Below are positions 28,089-35,264 of a stretch of 64,000 nt of DNA, piece after piece (position 1 is the stretch's first letter; each line of letters begins with the position of its first letter). Origin of the DNA: Arthrobacter globiformis (GTDB lineage: Bacteria; Actinomycetota; Actinomycetes; Actinomycetales; Micrococcaceae). The stretch covers positions 124,001-188,000 of the forward strand of contig NZ_JAUSYZ010000001.1 in the NCBI RefSeq assembly GCF_030817195.1, written 5' to 3'. The translations under genes and the position numbers were made by a program. Under the pieces are notes generated by a model that made no database searches, was not told the origin of the DNA, and saw only the letters and a list, made by a program, of their open reading frames with translations.

Positions 28089-28173
28089 GCGCGAACGGAC
28101 ACTTCCGGCCCCGCCGCAAAGCGCGAACGGACACTTCCGGCCCTGCGCCTGGGGCCCAAGTGTCCGTTCGCGC
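28089..28173. repeat. Direct plus inverted 16-23 bp repeats between pcaJ and pcaR
   Basis: The unit GCGCGAACGGACACTT, extended by CCGGCCC, occurs at 28089-28111 and 28121-28143, and its exact 16-bp inverse at 28158-28173. On the minus transcript the 28158-28173 arm can pair with either copy, giving two exclusive hairpins after pcaJ. It may act as a terminator or as an RNA-stabilising stem between pcaJ and pcaR. Confidence 0.8.
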
Positions 28174-28196
28174 TGGGAGGCGGAAGGAAACGCGGG

Positions 28197-28880
28197 TTAC
28201 TGCTCGACGGCGGGGGCTGCTGTGAGGGGGACGGGGACCAGGGCCTGGAGTTCCTCGAGGGTGCAGCCGAAGGTTTCGCGGACCTTCACGCCGTCGGGGC
28301 CGGTGAGGAATACGGCCTTGTCGGTGTAGACGCGGGTGACGCAGCCGACGCCGGTGAGGGGGTAGGTGCAGGCTTCCACGATCTTGGAGGCGCCTTCGCG
28401 GGTGAGGAGTGTCATCATCACGAAGACGTCCTTGGCCCCGGTGGCGAGGTCCATTGCGCCACCCACGGCCGGGATCGCGTCGGGCGCGCCGGTGTGCCAG
28501 TTGGCGAGGTCACCGGTCGCGGAAACCTGGAACGCGCCCAGGACGCAGATGTCCAGGTGCCCGCCGCGCATGATCGCGAACGAGTCGGCATGGTGGAAGT
28601 ACGACGCTCCCGGGAGCTCGGTGACGGGAATCTTGCCGGCGTTGATGAGGTCCTCATCGATCTGGTCCCCGGTCGCGACGGGGCCCATGCCCAGCATGCC
28701 GTTCTCGGTGTGGAGCGTGATGTTCTGCTCAGGCACCAGGTAGTTCGACACCAGGGTCGGCTGCCCGATCCCCAGGTTCACGAACGATCCCGGTTTGATG
28801 TCGCGGGCCACGAGCCGGGCGAGGTCGTCGCGGCCCAAAGGGGTTTCGGACGTCCGGATGGACGTTTCTACAAGGCTCAT
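28197..28880 (-). CDS. pcaJ: 3-oxoadipate CoA-transferase subunit B
   Basis: 227 residues. The CoA-transferase glutamate lies in HTENGMLGMGP; other landmarks are GSFVNLGIGQPTLVSNYL and GGHLDICVLGAFQVS. With PcaI it moves CoA from succinyl-CoA to 3-oxoadipate. ATG at 28880 is one base past the pcaI stop and has AGGTGG upstream; extension to 28931 would run inside pcaI without support. It is the last enzyme gene of the pca operon. Confidence 0.94.
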   Translation of the reverse strand: MSLVETSIRTSETPLGRDDLARLVARDIKPGSFVNLGIGQPTLVSNYLVPEQNITLHTENGMLGMGPVATGDQIDEDLINAGKIPVTELPGASYFHHADSFAIMRGGHLDICVLGAFQVSATGDLANWHTGAPDAIPAVGGAMDLATGAKDVFVMMTLLTREGASKIVEACTYPLTGVGCVTRVYTDKAVFLTGPDGVKVRETFGCTLEELQALVPVPLTAAPAVEQ

Positions 28881-28881
28881 C

Positions 28882-29583
28882 TCAGGCCACCTGTTCTGCG
28901 GTGCCGGCGGCGGCAGCACCGCTGGAATCAATACGGACGATGCTGTTGACGTAAATGCCGGGGGTCACGATGTTCTCGGGGTCCAGGGCACCGGTGGGCA
29001 CGATCTCGGACACCTGGACGATCGTGTGCTTCGCGGCGGCGGCCATGATCGGGCCGAAGTTCCGGGCCGTCTTGCGGTAAATCAGGTTCCCGACGCGGTC
29101 GGCCTTCAGCGCTTTGATCAGGGCGACGTCGGCGTGGATCGGGGTTTCGAACACCTGCCCGCGGCCGTCGATGATGCGGGTTTCCTTGCCCTCGGCCAGC
29201 ATGGTGCCGTACCCGGTGGGGGTGAAGAACCCGCCGATGCCGGCCCCGGCCGCGCGGATGCGTTCGGCCAGGTTGCCCTGCGGCACCAGCTCCAGCTCGA
29301 TCTGCCCGGCCTTGTACTTCGCGTCGAAGTGCCAGGAGTCGGACTGCCGCGGGAAGGAGCAGATCATCTTGCGGACCCGGCCTTCCTTGATCAGCAAAGC
29401 GAGGCCCTGGTCGCCCTGCCCGGCGTTGTTGTTCACCACGGTCAGGTCCGTGGCGCCACTGTCCAGCAGCGCGTCGATCAGTTCGAACGGCTGGCCGGCG
29501 TTGCCGAACCCGCCGATCATCACGGTGGAGCCGTCCTTGACGGCCGCGACGGCGTCGCTGACGGTGTCAACGAAATTCAGCAT
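28882..29583 (-). CDS. pcaI: 3-oxoadipate CoA-transferase subunit A
   Basis: 233 residues. Signature GSTVMIGGFGNAGQPFELIDAL near the N-terminus and GAGIGGFFTPTGYGTMLAEGKE in the middle identify the alpha subunit of SCOT/Pca-type CoA-transferases. It lies three bases after pcaF and directly before pcaJ; the pair forms a heteromer in the cytoplasm. Confidence 0.94.
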   Translation of the reverse strand: MLNFVDTVSDAVAAVKDGSTVMIGGFGNAGQPFELIDALLDSGATDLTVVNNNAGQGDQGLALLIKEGRVRKMICSFPRQSDSWHFDAKYKAGQIELELVPQGNLAERIRAAGAGIGGFFTPTGYGTMLAEGKETRIIDGRGQVFETPIHADVALIKALKADRVGNLIYRKTARNFGPIMAAAAKHTIVQVSEIVPTGALDPENIVTPGIYVNSIVRIDSSGAAAAGTAEQVA

Positions 29584-29586
29584 CGC

Positions 29587-30804
29587 CTATGCCTTTCCAG
29601 TAGTAGCAGTCACGTTTTCCAGTACGACGGCCAGGCCCTGGCCGACGCCGATGCAGATCGCGGCGACGCCCCAGCGCTCACCGGAGGCCTGCAGGCTGCG
29701 GGCGAGCGTGCCCAGGATCCGGGTGCCGGAAGCCCCCAGCGGGTGGCCCATGGCGATCGCGCCGCCGTGCCGGTTCACGATCGAGGGGTCGATCCCCCAG
29801 GCGTTGATGCACGCCAGGGACTGCGCGGCGAACGCCTCGTTAAGTTCGACGGCGCCCACCTGGTCCCAGCCGATGCCCGCCTTCGCGAGGGCCTTGTTCG
29901 CCGCTTCCACCGGGGCGAAGCCGAAGAACTGTGGGTCGTTGCCGTGCGCGCCGCGCCCGGCGATCCGCGCCAGCGGCTCCAGGCCCAGGATCGAGGAAGC
30001 GTTCTCGGAGCCGATCCAGGCCGCGGAGGCGCCGTCGGACAGGGGCGACGCGTTACCCGCAGTCACCGTGCCACCCTCAACCCCAGCAGCTTCAGGCCGG
30101 AACACCGTCTTCAGCCCGGCCAGCTTCTCCGCCGACGAACCCGGGCGGATGCCCTCATCCCGGACCAGGTCCGTGCCCGGAACCGGGGCCACCAGGTTGT
30201 CGTAGAACCCCTCGTCCCACGCCGCCGCCGACAGGTTGTGCGAAGCAGCCGCGAACTCATCCTGCTGGGCCCGGGTCACACCGTACTTCTCACGCAAACG
30301 CTCGGTGGCCTCACCCAGGGAGATGGTCCACTCCTTGGGCATGGCCTTGTTCACCAGACGCCAGCCCAGCGTCGTGGACGCCAGGGTCATGTCCCCGGCC
30401 GGGTACGGCTTCTCCGTTTTGGGCAGCACCCACGGGGCACGCGACATCGATTCCGCCCCGCCCACCAGGACCAGATCGGCGTCGCCAGCGTTGATCTGCC
30501 GGGACGCGATGATCGCCGCGTCCAGCGACGAACCGCACAGCCGGTTCACCGTGGTGCCGGGGATCGAGACCGGCAGTCCGGCCAGCAGCGTGCCCATCCG
30601 GGCAATGTTGCGGTTCTCCTCGCCGGCGCCGTTGGCGTTGCCGAACACTACCTCATCGATTCGCTCCACATCCAGCCCGGGCGCCCGGCGAACGGACTCG
30701 CCGATCACGTGCGCTGCAAGGTCATCCGGACGGACGGCGGCGAGGCCGGAGCCGAACTTGCCGAACGGCGTGCGTACGGCGTCGTAAACAAAAGCCTGGT
30801 TCAT
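29587..30804 (-). CDS. pcaF: 3-oxoadipyl-CoA thiolase
   Basis: 405 residues, typical for thiolases. The nucleophilic Cys is in NRLCGSSLDAA, the His in GGAIAMGHPLGASG, and the second Cys in ICIGVGQGLAVVLE. It cleaves 3-oxoadipyl-CoA to succinyl-CoA and acetyl-CoA. ATG at 30804 follows GAGGAA. Its promoter-side gap to pcaC carries a 66-bp palindromic repeat element, so messenger levels may drop or be stabilised at this point. Confidence 0.94.
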   Translation of the reverse strand: MNQAFVYDAVRTPFGKFGSGLAAVRPDDLAAHVIGESVRRAPGLDVERIDEVVFGNANGAGEENRNIARMGTLLAGLPVSIPGTTVNRLCGSSLDAAIIASRQINAGDADLVLVGGAESMSRAPWVLPKTEKPYPAGDMTLASTTLGWRLVNKAMPKEWTISLGEATERLREKYGVTRAQQDEFAAASHNLSAAAWDEGFYDNLVAPVPGTDLVRDEGIRPGSSAEKLAGLKTVFRPEAAGVEGGTVTAGNASPLSDGASAAWIGSENASSILGLEPLARIAGRGAHGNDPQFFGFAPVEAANKALAKAGIGWDQVGAVELNEAFAAQSLACINAWGIDPSIVNRHGGAIAMGHPLGASGTRILGTLARSLQASGERWGVAAICIGVGQGLAVVLENVTATTGKA

Positions 30805-30825
30805 GAATTCCTCGAATTCTCTGGA

Positions 30826-30891
30826 CCCAACTGGGTAGCACTTCAGGGCGTTATGAGGGTTCAGAACGCCGTCTGCTGCTACCTAGTTGGG
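30826..30891. repeat. 66-bp palindromic repeat element, copy 1 (pcaC-pcaF gap)
   Basis: Ends are inverted repeats CCCAACTGGGTAGCA and TGCTACCTAGTTGGG, with inner arms CAGGGCGTT and AACGCC. The right end overlaps the last codons and TAG stop of pcaC. A second copy of the same length and layout follows copA (55202-55267), which marks it as a dispersed REP-like element. Confidence 0.8.
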
Positions 30892-31395
30892 TGGGATGGG
30901 GGTGTTGTCGAGCCCGGCGCTGTCCATTTCATGGAAGACCTGCTGGGCTGTCTTGAAGGCGGTGTTGGCGGAGGGGACCCCGCAGTAGATGGCGGTCTGC
31001 AGCAGGATCTCCTTGATCTCGTCCCTGCTCAGTCCGTTGGTGATGGCCGCGCGGATGTGCATGGCCAGTTCTTCCCAGTGCCCGTGCGCCACCATGGCGG
31101 TGATGGTGACCGCGGAGCGCATCTGGCGCGGCAGGCCCGGCCGGGTCCAGATGCCGCCCCATGCGATGCGGGTGATCATGTCCTGGAAGTCCTCGGTGAA
31201 GGTATCCTTCTTGGCGTTGGCCCGGTCCACGTGCGCGTCGCCGAGCACTTCGCGCCGGACCACCATGCCGCCGTCGTAAATCTCCTGGCTGGTGGCGCCC
31301 GGCTGGACCACGCCGTTCCGCCGGGGGTCGGCAGCCTGGGCGTTTGCAGCCTGGGTGCCCGCTGCCTGGGTACCGGTAGCTTCGGCGCCGCTCAT
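30883..31395 (-). CDS. pcaC: 4-carboxymuconolactone decarboxylase
   Basis: 170 residues. After a low-complexity N-terminal stretch (TGTQAAGTQAANAQAADP, about 6-23) comes the CMD domain: YDGGMVVRREVLGDAHVDRA, FTEDFQDMITRIAWGGIWTRPGL and AITNGLSRDEIKEILLQTAIYCG with the conserved ExxxHxxxA-like region. It converts 4-carboxymuconolactone to beta-ketoadipate enol-lactone. ATG at 31395 overlaps the pcaD stop (ATGA) behind GGAGGAG. The last residues and stop codon lie inside a 66-bp palindromic repeat. Confidence 0.92.
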   Translation of the reverse strand: MSGAEATGTQAAGTQAANAQAADPRRNGVVQPGATSQEIYDGGMVVRREVLGDAHVDRANAKKDTFTEDFQDMITRIAWGGIWTRPGLPRQMRSAVTITAMVAHGHWEELAMHIRAAITNGLSRDEIKEILLQTAIYCGVPSANTAFKTAQQVFHEMDSAGLDNTPIPPN

Positions 31396-32210
31396 TTCGC
31401 TCCTCCGTGGGTTTCGGTCCAGGAAATGAGGCTCCGCATCAGCTCGGCCACGTGGGCGGGTGCCTCGGCGGGCGCCAGGTGCGCCACGCCCTCGAGCGTG
31501 GCTGCGGACGCTGTGCCGCCACCGGCGGTGATGCCGGCGGCTACCTCTTCGGCGAACGACGGCGGGGCCACCCCGTCCAGCGCACCCGCCACCGCCTGCG
31601 TGGGGACGGTGATGCTGCCGAGCTGGTCGCGCACGTCGAAGCCTGCCAGTGCCTCGCAGCAGAAGGCATAGCTGAAGCGGTCGGCGTCGCGCAGGGAGTG
31701 CAGGAGCCGGCTGCTGAACTCCGGTTCGCGGTCCATGAACCCGGGCGCGAACCAGCGTTCGGCCGAGCCCTGGATCATCACCGGGGTGCCCTGGGTGCGG
31801 ACAGTCTCGGCGCGTTCCAGCCAGCCTTCGGGGGTGCCGAGCTTGGCGCCGGAGCACTGCACGGAGAGGCTCTTGAGCCGGTCGCCGTGCTTGATGCCCA
31901 GCTGCAGGCCGGTGGCCCCGCCCAGGGACACTCCGGCGTAGTGGAACTTCTCGCCGGGGGCGATCGAGTCAACAAGTTCGACGACGGCGTCCGCCAGGTC
32001 CGCGACGCTGAACGTTTCGGCGGCGGCGGCAGAGACACCGTGTCCGGGCAGGTCCCAGGCGACGACGTCGAAGTCGTTGCCCAGGAGCGTGCCGACCTGG
32101 GCCCACAGCACCGAGGAGGTGCCGAGGGACGGCCCGACGATCAGGAGCGGTTTGTCCCCCAGCGCGCGCTGGGGGGAAAGCAGCACTGCCTTCACTGCTG
32201 GTTTAGCCAC
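31392..32210 (-). CDS. pcaD: 3-oxoadipate enol-lactone hydrolase
   Basis: 272 residues. Alpha/beta-hydrolase triad: Ser in YAGVSLGGATG, Asp in GALDGVAPP, His in GVAHLAPAE; the N-terminus has VGPSLGTSSVLWAQVG. It hydrolyses the enol-lactone to beta-ketoadipate. GTG at 32210 is used because CGGAG is 6 bases upstream and it overlaps the pcaB stop by eight bases; the open frame upstream is inside pcaB. In many actinobacteria this domain is fused to PcaC as PcaL; here they are two overlapping genes. Confidence 0.92.
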   Translation of the reverse strand: MAKPAVKAVLLSPQRALGDKPLLIVGPSLGTSSVLWAQVGTLLGNDFDVVAWDLPGHGVSAAAAETFSVADLADAVVELVDSIAPGEKFHYAGVSLGGATGLQLGIKHGDRLKSLSVQCSGAKLGTPEGWLERAETVRTQGTPVMIQGSAERWFAPGFMDREPEFSSRLLHSLRDADRFSYAFCCEALAGFDVRDQLGSITVPTQAVAGALDGVAPPSFAEEVAAGITAGGGTASAATLEGVAHLAPAEAPAHVAELMRSLISWTETHGGAK

Positions 32211-33753
32211 GGGAAGCTCCGTTTCCGTCTGGTTCGGTTGAAGTAAGCGCAAAATCCGGGAAAGCCGCAAGGATCCGCCGCGAGATCTCTGCTGCCTGCC
32301 CGAGGTAGCTGGCGGGGTCGAGCAGCTCCTCCAGCCCGGCGTCGGAGAGCCTGTCCGCGGGGACGGCCTCGCGCAACAGCCGGCGGTAGGTGGCGGCCTG
32401 TTCGGCCGGCGGTACCTGCAGCGCCTTGTCGACGATGGCCTGCAGCTGCTGCTTCCCGTCCAGGCCGGCTCCGGGGGTGCCAGATCCGCCAGCGGGAAGA
32501 AGCGGTGCCATCGCGGCCGAGACGCCTTCGCTGAGCAGCAGCGGGCCGGACAGGTCCAGGTTCCGCCGCATGCCGTCGGGGAAGACCTGCAGCCCCCCCG
32601 CGAGTTCCCGCATGTGGCCGGCGGCGCCGAGGGCCAGTGCGAGCAGCTGGCGCAGTGCCGGCCATTCGGTGTGCCACGCACCGTCGGGGCGTTCGTCGTT
32701 GAAGGTGGCCGCGGCAAGGTGCAGCTGCGCAGCAAGGCCGGGCGCCTGCAGGGCGGCGCTGCGGACCAGCACAGACAGCACGGGGTTCTGCTTTTGCGGC
32801 ATCGCCGAGGACACTCCGCGGCCGGGGGCGCGCGGTTCGGCCACTTCGGCCACCTCGGGACGGCTCAGGAACAGGACGTCCGCAGCGATCTTGCCGAGCG
32901 CGTCCATCACGGAGGCGACCGCGTCGCCGAGCGACGTCAGGGCCAGCCGGTTGGTGTGCCACGGCGCGGGTGCGGCGGCGAGGCCCAACTGGGTGGCCAG
33001 CGCGTCGGAGAGTGCAAACGGGTCCGTGCCAGAACCGGACGTCAGCTTTGCCTTGGAGGTCAGCACAGTGCCGGCGGCGAGCGTACCCGCCGCACCCCCG
33101 AACTGCACCGGCAGCTCCAGCGACTCAAGCCGGCGTGCCGCGGCCGCCAGGCCGGAGAACCACTGCGCCGCCCGAAGCCCGAACGTGAACGGCAGCGAGT
33201 GCTGGGTCAGGCTCCTGCCGACGCACAGCGTGTCGGCGTGCTGTTCCGCCAGCCGGGCGAGCGCCGCCGTCGTGCCTTTCACGTCGGCGAGCAGCGCCGC
33301 GACGGTGTTGCGCGCCACCAGCATCAGGGCCGTGTCCAGCACGTCCTGGCTGGTGAGCGAGGTGTGCACTGCCTTCGCGGCACCCACACCGGCGCCGGCA
33401 GTGTCCAGCGCCTTGACCTGGGCCCGGAGATCGGCCAGCAGCGGGATCACCGGGTTTGCGCCGCCCTGGGCGCGCCTGGCGATATCGGCAAGATCGTACC
33501 GGGAGGCGTCGGCGGCGTGGGCCACCACGGCAGCGGACCCGGCGGGAGCGAGGTCATGCTGCTCCAGCACCGCGGCCCAGCCGGCCTCGACGGCGAGAAT
33601 CGCCCCGAGGACGGCCCGGTCACCGGTCAGTGCCGCCACGAGGGGCAACGCCGACACAGGGCTGAGCAGTCCGACGTCGCCGAGCCCGGCGGCACTGTGA
33701 AGCCCCTCGACAATGTGAAGCCCGCCGGCGCCCGCTGCCTGGAAGCCGGTCAT
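32203..33753 (-). CDS. pcaB: 3-carboxy-cis,cis-muconate cycloisomerase
   Basis: 516 residues, longer than typical (about 450) through a C-terminal extension. Fumarase/aspartase superfamily blocks are present: VHTSLTSQDVLDTALML, GRSLTQHSLPFTFG and the signature SSAMPQKQNPVLSVLV carrying the catalytic loop Ser. It cyclises 3-carboxymuconate, the dioxygenase product, to 4-carboxymuconolactone. Its start overlaps pcaG by four bases (ATGA). Confidence 0.93.
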   Translation of the reverse strand: MTGFQAAGAGGLHIVEGLHSAAGLGDVGLLSPVSALPLVAALTGDRAVLGAILAVEAGWAAVLEQHDLAPAGSAAVVAHAADASRYDLADIARRAQGGANPVIPLLADLRAQVKALDTAGAGVGAAKAVHTSLTSQDVLDTALMLVARNTVAALLADVKGTTAALARLAEQHADTLCVGRSLTQHSLPFTFGLRAAQWFSGLAAAARRLESLELPVQFGGAAGTLAAGTVLTSKAKLTSGSGTDPFALSDALATQLGLAAAPAPWHTNRLALTSLGDAVASVMDALGKIAADVLFLSRPEVAEVAEPRAPGRGVSSAMPQKQNPVLSVLVRSAALQAPGLAAQLHLAAATFNDERPDGAWHTEWPALRQLLALALGAAGHMRELAGGLQVFPDGMRRNLDLSGPLLLSEGVSAAMAPLLPAGGSGTPGAGLDGKQQLQAIVDKALQVPPAEQAATYRRLLREAVPADRLSDAGLEELLDPASYLGQAAEISRRILAAFPDFALTSTEPDGNGASRG

Positions 33754-34340
33754 TTTGCGGCGCCCCCGGTTCCGGTTCCCTCGAAGTCGAGGAAGACGGT
33801 TTCGCCCTCGCCCTGCAGGCGGATGTCCCAGGTGAGCCCGCCGTCGGCGTCGCGGCGTGCGATCAGCGTCTTGCGGCGTTCGGGGTCCAGCGAGGAGAGC
33901 AGCGGGTCATTCGCCAGCGCCTCCTCGTTCTCCGGCAGGTAAATGCGGGTGAAGAGGCGGTTCATCAGGCCGCGGGCGAAAATCGCGACGGAAATGAAGG
34001 CCGCTGCGCCGGGTTCGGTGGGGCCGGGGTTCACCGTGGTGAAGGTGTAGACGCCGGAGTTGCCCACGGCGCTGCGGCCGAAGCCGGTGAAGGTGTAGCC
34101 GTCGCGGACCAGCGAACCGGTCCGGTGCACGATGTTGCCCTCGGAGTCCGGCTGCCAGATCTCGAGGATGGCGTCGGGGATGGCGTGCCCGGCGCCGTCG
34201 TAGACGGTGCCCTGGAGGCGGATGGATCCCGGCGAGCCGGGGGCCAGCAGCTCGCGGTCCTTGTCGTAGGGCAGGGCGTAGCCGTAGAACGGGCCTACAG
34301 TCTGGCCCGGGGTGGGAACAAGCTTGGTGGAGTTACTCAT
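33750..34340 (-). CDS. pcaG: Protocatechuate 3,4-dioxygenase alpha subunit
   Basis: 196 residues. It starts with PTPGQTVGPFYGYALPY and contains ILEIWQPDSEGN, GFGRSAVGNSGVYTFTTVNPG and RIYLPENEEA, the intradiol dioxygenase alpha pattern. The alpha subunit lacks the iron ligands but shapes the active site with PcaH. It overlaps pcaH by eight bases, so the subunits are co-translated. Confidence 0.94.
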   Translation of the reverse strand: MSNSTKLVPTPGQTVGPFYGYALPYDKDRELLAPGSPGSIRLQGTVYDGAGHAIPDAILEIWQPDSEGNIVHRTGSLVRDGYTFTGFGRSAVGNSGVYTFTTVNPGPTEPGAAAFISVAIFARGLMNRLFTRIYLPENEEALANDPLLSSLDPERRKTLIARRDADGGLTWDIRLQGEGETVFLDFEGTGTGGAAK

Positions 34341-35235
34341 GGTCGTCGCCTTCCGCGCCCAGCGCCTCGTTCTCGGTCCAGGTCCGCTTGGAGCCCGTCA
34401 GGATGATGTCCCAGTTGTAGCCCAGCGCCCATTCCGGCTGGGTCAGGTCGTGGTCGTAGGTAGCCACGAGGCGGTCACGGGCATCCTGGTCCAGGATCGA
34501 CTGGTAGATCGGGTCCAGCGGGAAGAGCTGGTCACCCGGGAAATACATCTGCGTGACGATCCGCTGCGTGAACTCCGTGCCGAACAGGGAGAAGTGGATG
34601 TGCGCGGGACGCCAGGCGTTGAGGTGGTTCTTCCACGGGTAGGCGCCCGGCTTGATGGTGGTGAAGCGGTAGGAGCCGTCCGGGCCGGTGATGCAGCGGC
34701 CCACGCCCGTGAAGTTGGGGTCCAGCGGCGCCGGGTGCTGGTCGCGCTTGTGGATGTAGCGGCCGGAGGAGTTGGCCTGCCAGATCTCCACCAGCTGGCC
34801 GGCAACCGGCCGGCCGTCGCCGTCCAGCACGCGGCCGGCGACGATGATGCGTTCGCCCTGGGGCTCACCGTTGTGCTGGATGGTCAGGTCCGACTCCAGG
34901 GCGTGGACGTCCTGGTGGCCGAACGCCGGGGAGTACAGCTCGATGGTTTCCGGGTCCGCGTGGTGCAGGCTCTTGGTGGGGTGGCGCAGGAGGCTGCTGC
35001 GGTAGGGCGGGAAGTCCAGGCGCGGCTGGGTTTCCGGCTCCGCACCGTCCTTCAGAGCCCGGGCGTAGGCGTCTCCGAGGGCCTTGATCTCCGCGCTGAG
35101 ATCCTGCTGGGTTTCCACGCGGGGCTTCTCTGCAGGGACGGCCTGCGGGGCGGCCGGGGTTGCGGGTACTGCGTCCGACAGGTCCTCGGTCAGCGCGTCG
35201 GCGTTGTACGTTGCGAGATTCACGTCTTCAGGCAC
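34333..35235 (-). CDS. pcaH: Protocatechuate 3,4-dioxygenase beta subunit
   Basis: 300 residues. All four Fe(III) ligands are in place: Tyr160 (GRYIHKRD), Tyr199 (GAYPWKN), His212 and His214 (RPAHIHFSL), with the same spacing as in the Pseudomonas enzyme. It opens the protocatechuate ring between the hydroxyls. GTG at 35235 follows AAGGAGG. The first 60 or so residues, rich in Ala, Pro and acidic residues, exceed the usual length (about 240) and look unstructured. It is preceded by the dehydroshikimate dehydratase gene, 29 bases away. Confidence 0.94.
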   Translation of the reverse strand: MPEDVNLATYNADALTEDLSDAVPATPAAPQAVPAEKPRVETQQDLSAEIKALGDAYARALKDGAEPETQPRLDFPPYRSSLLRHPTKSLHHADPETIELYSPAFGHQDVHALESDLTIQHNGEPQGERIIVAGRVLDGDGRPVAGQLVEIWQANSSGRYIHKRDQHPAPLDPNFTGVGRCITGPDGSYRFTTIKPGAYPWKNHLNAWRPAHIHFSLFGTEFTQRIVTQMYFPGDQLFPLDPIYQSILDQDARDRLVATYDHDLTQPEWALGYNWDIILTGSKRTWTENEALGAEGDDHE

Positions 35236-35264
35236 AGCAGCCTCCTTTCAATCTGTGGTTGGAA

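Noticed and set aside
28089..28173. Small CRISPR-like array
   Set aside because: Only two direct copies with a 9-base gap and one inverted copy; no regular spacers and no cas genes.
28795..31671. Very long open frame (over 950 codons) on the plus strand opposite pcaI, pcaF and pcaC
   Set aside because: Its product is Gly/Arg/Asp/His-rich with no domain, and it lies opposite four clearly conserved pca genes. High-GC codon bias routinely opens antisense frames.
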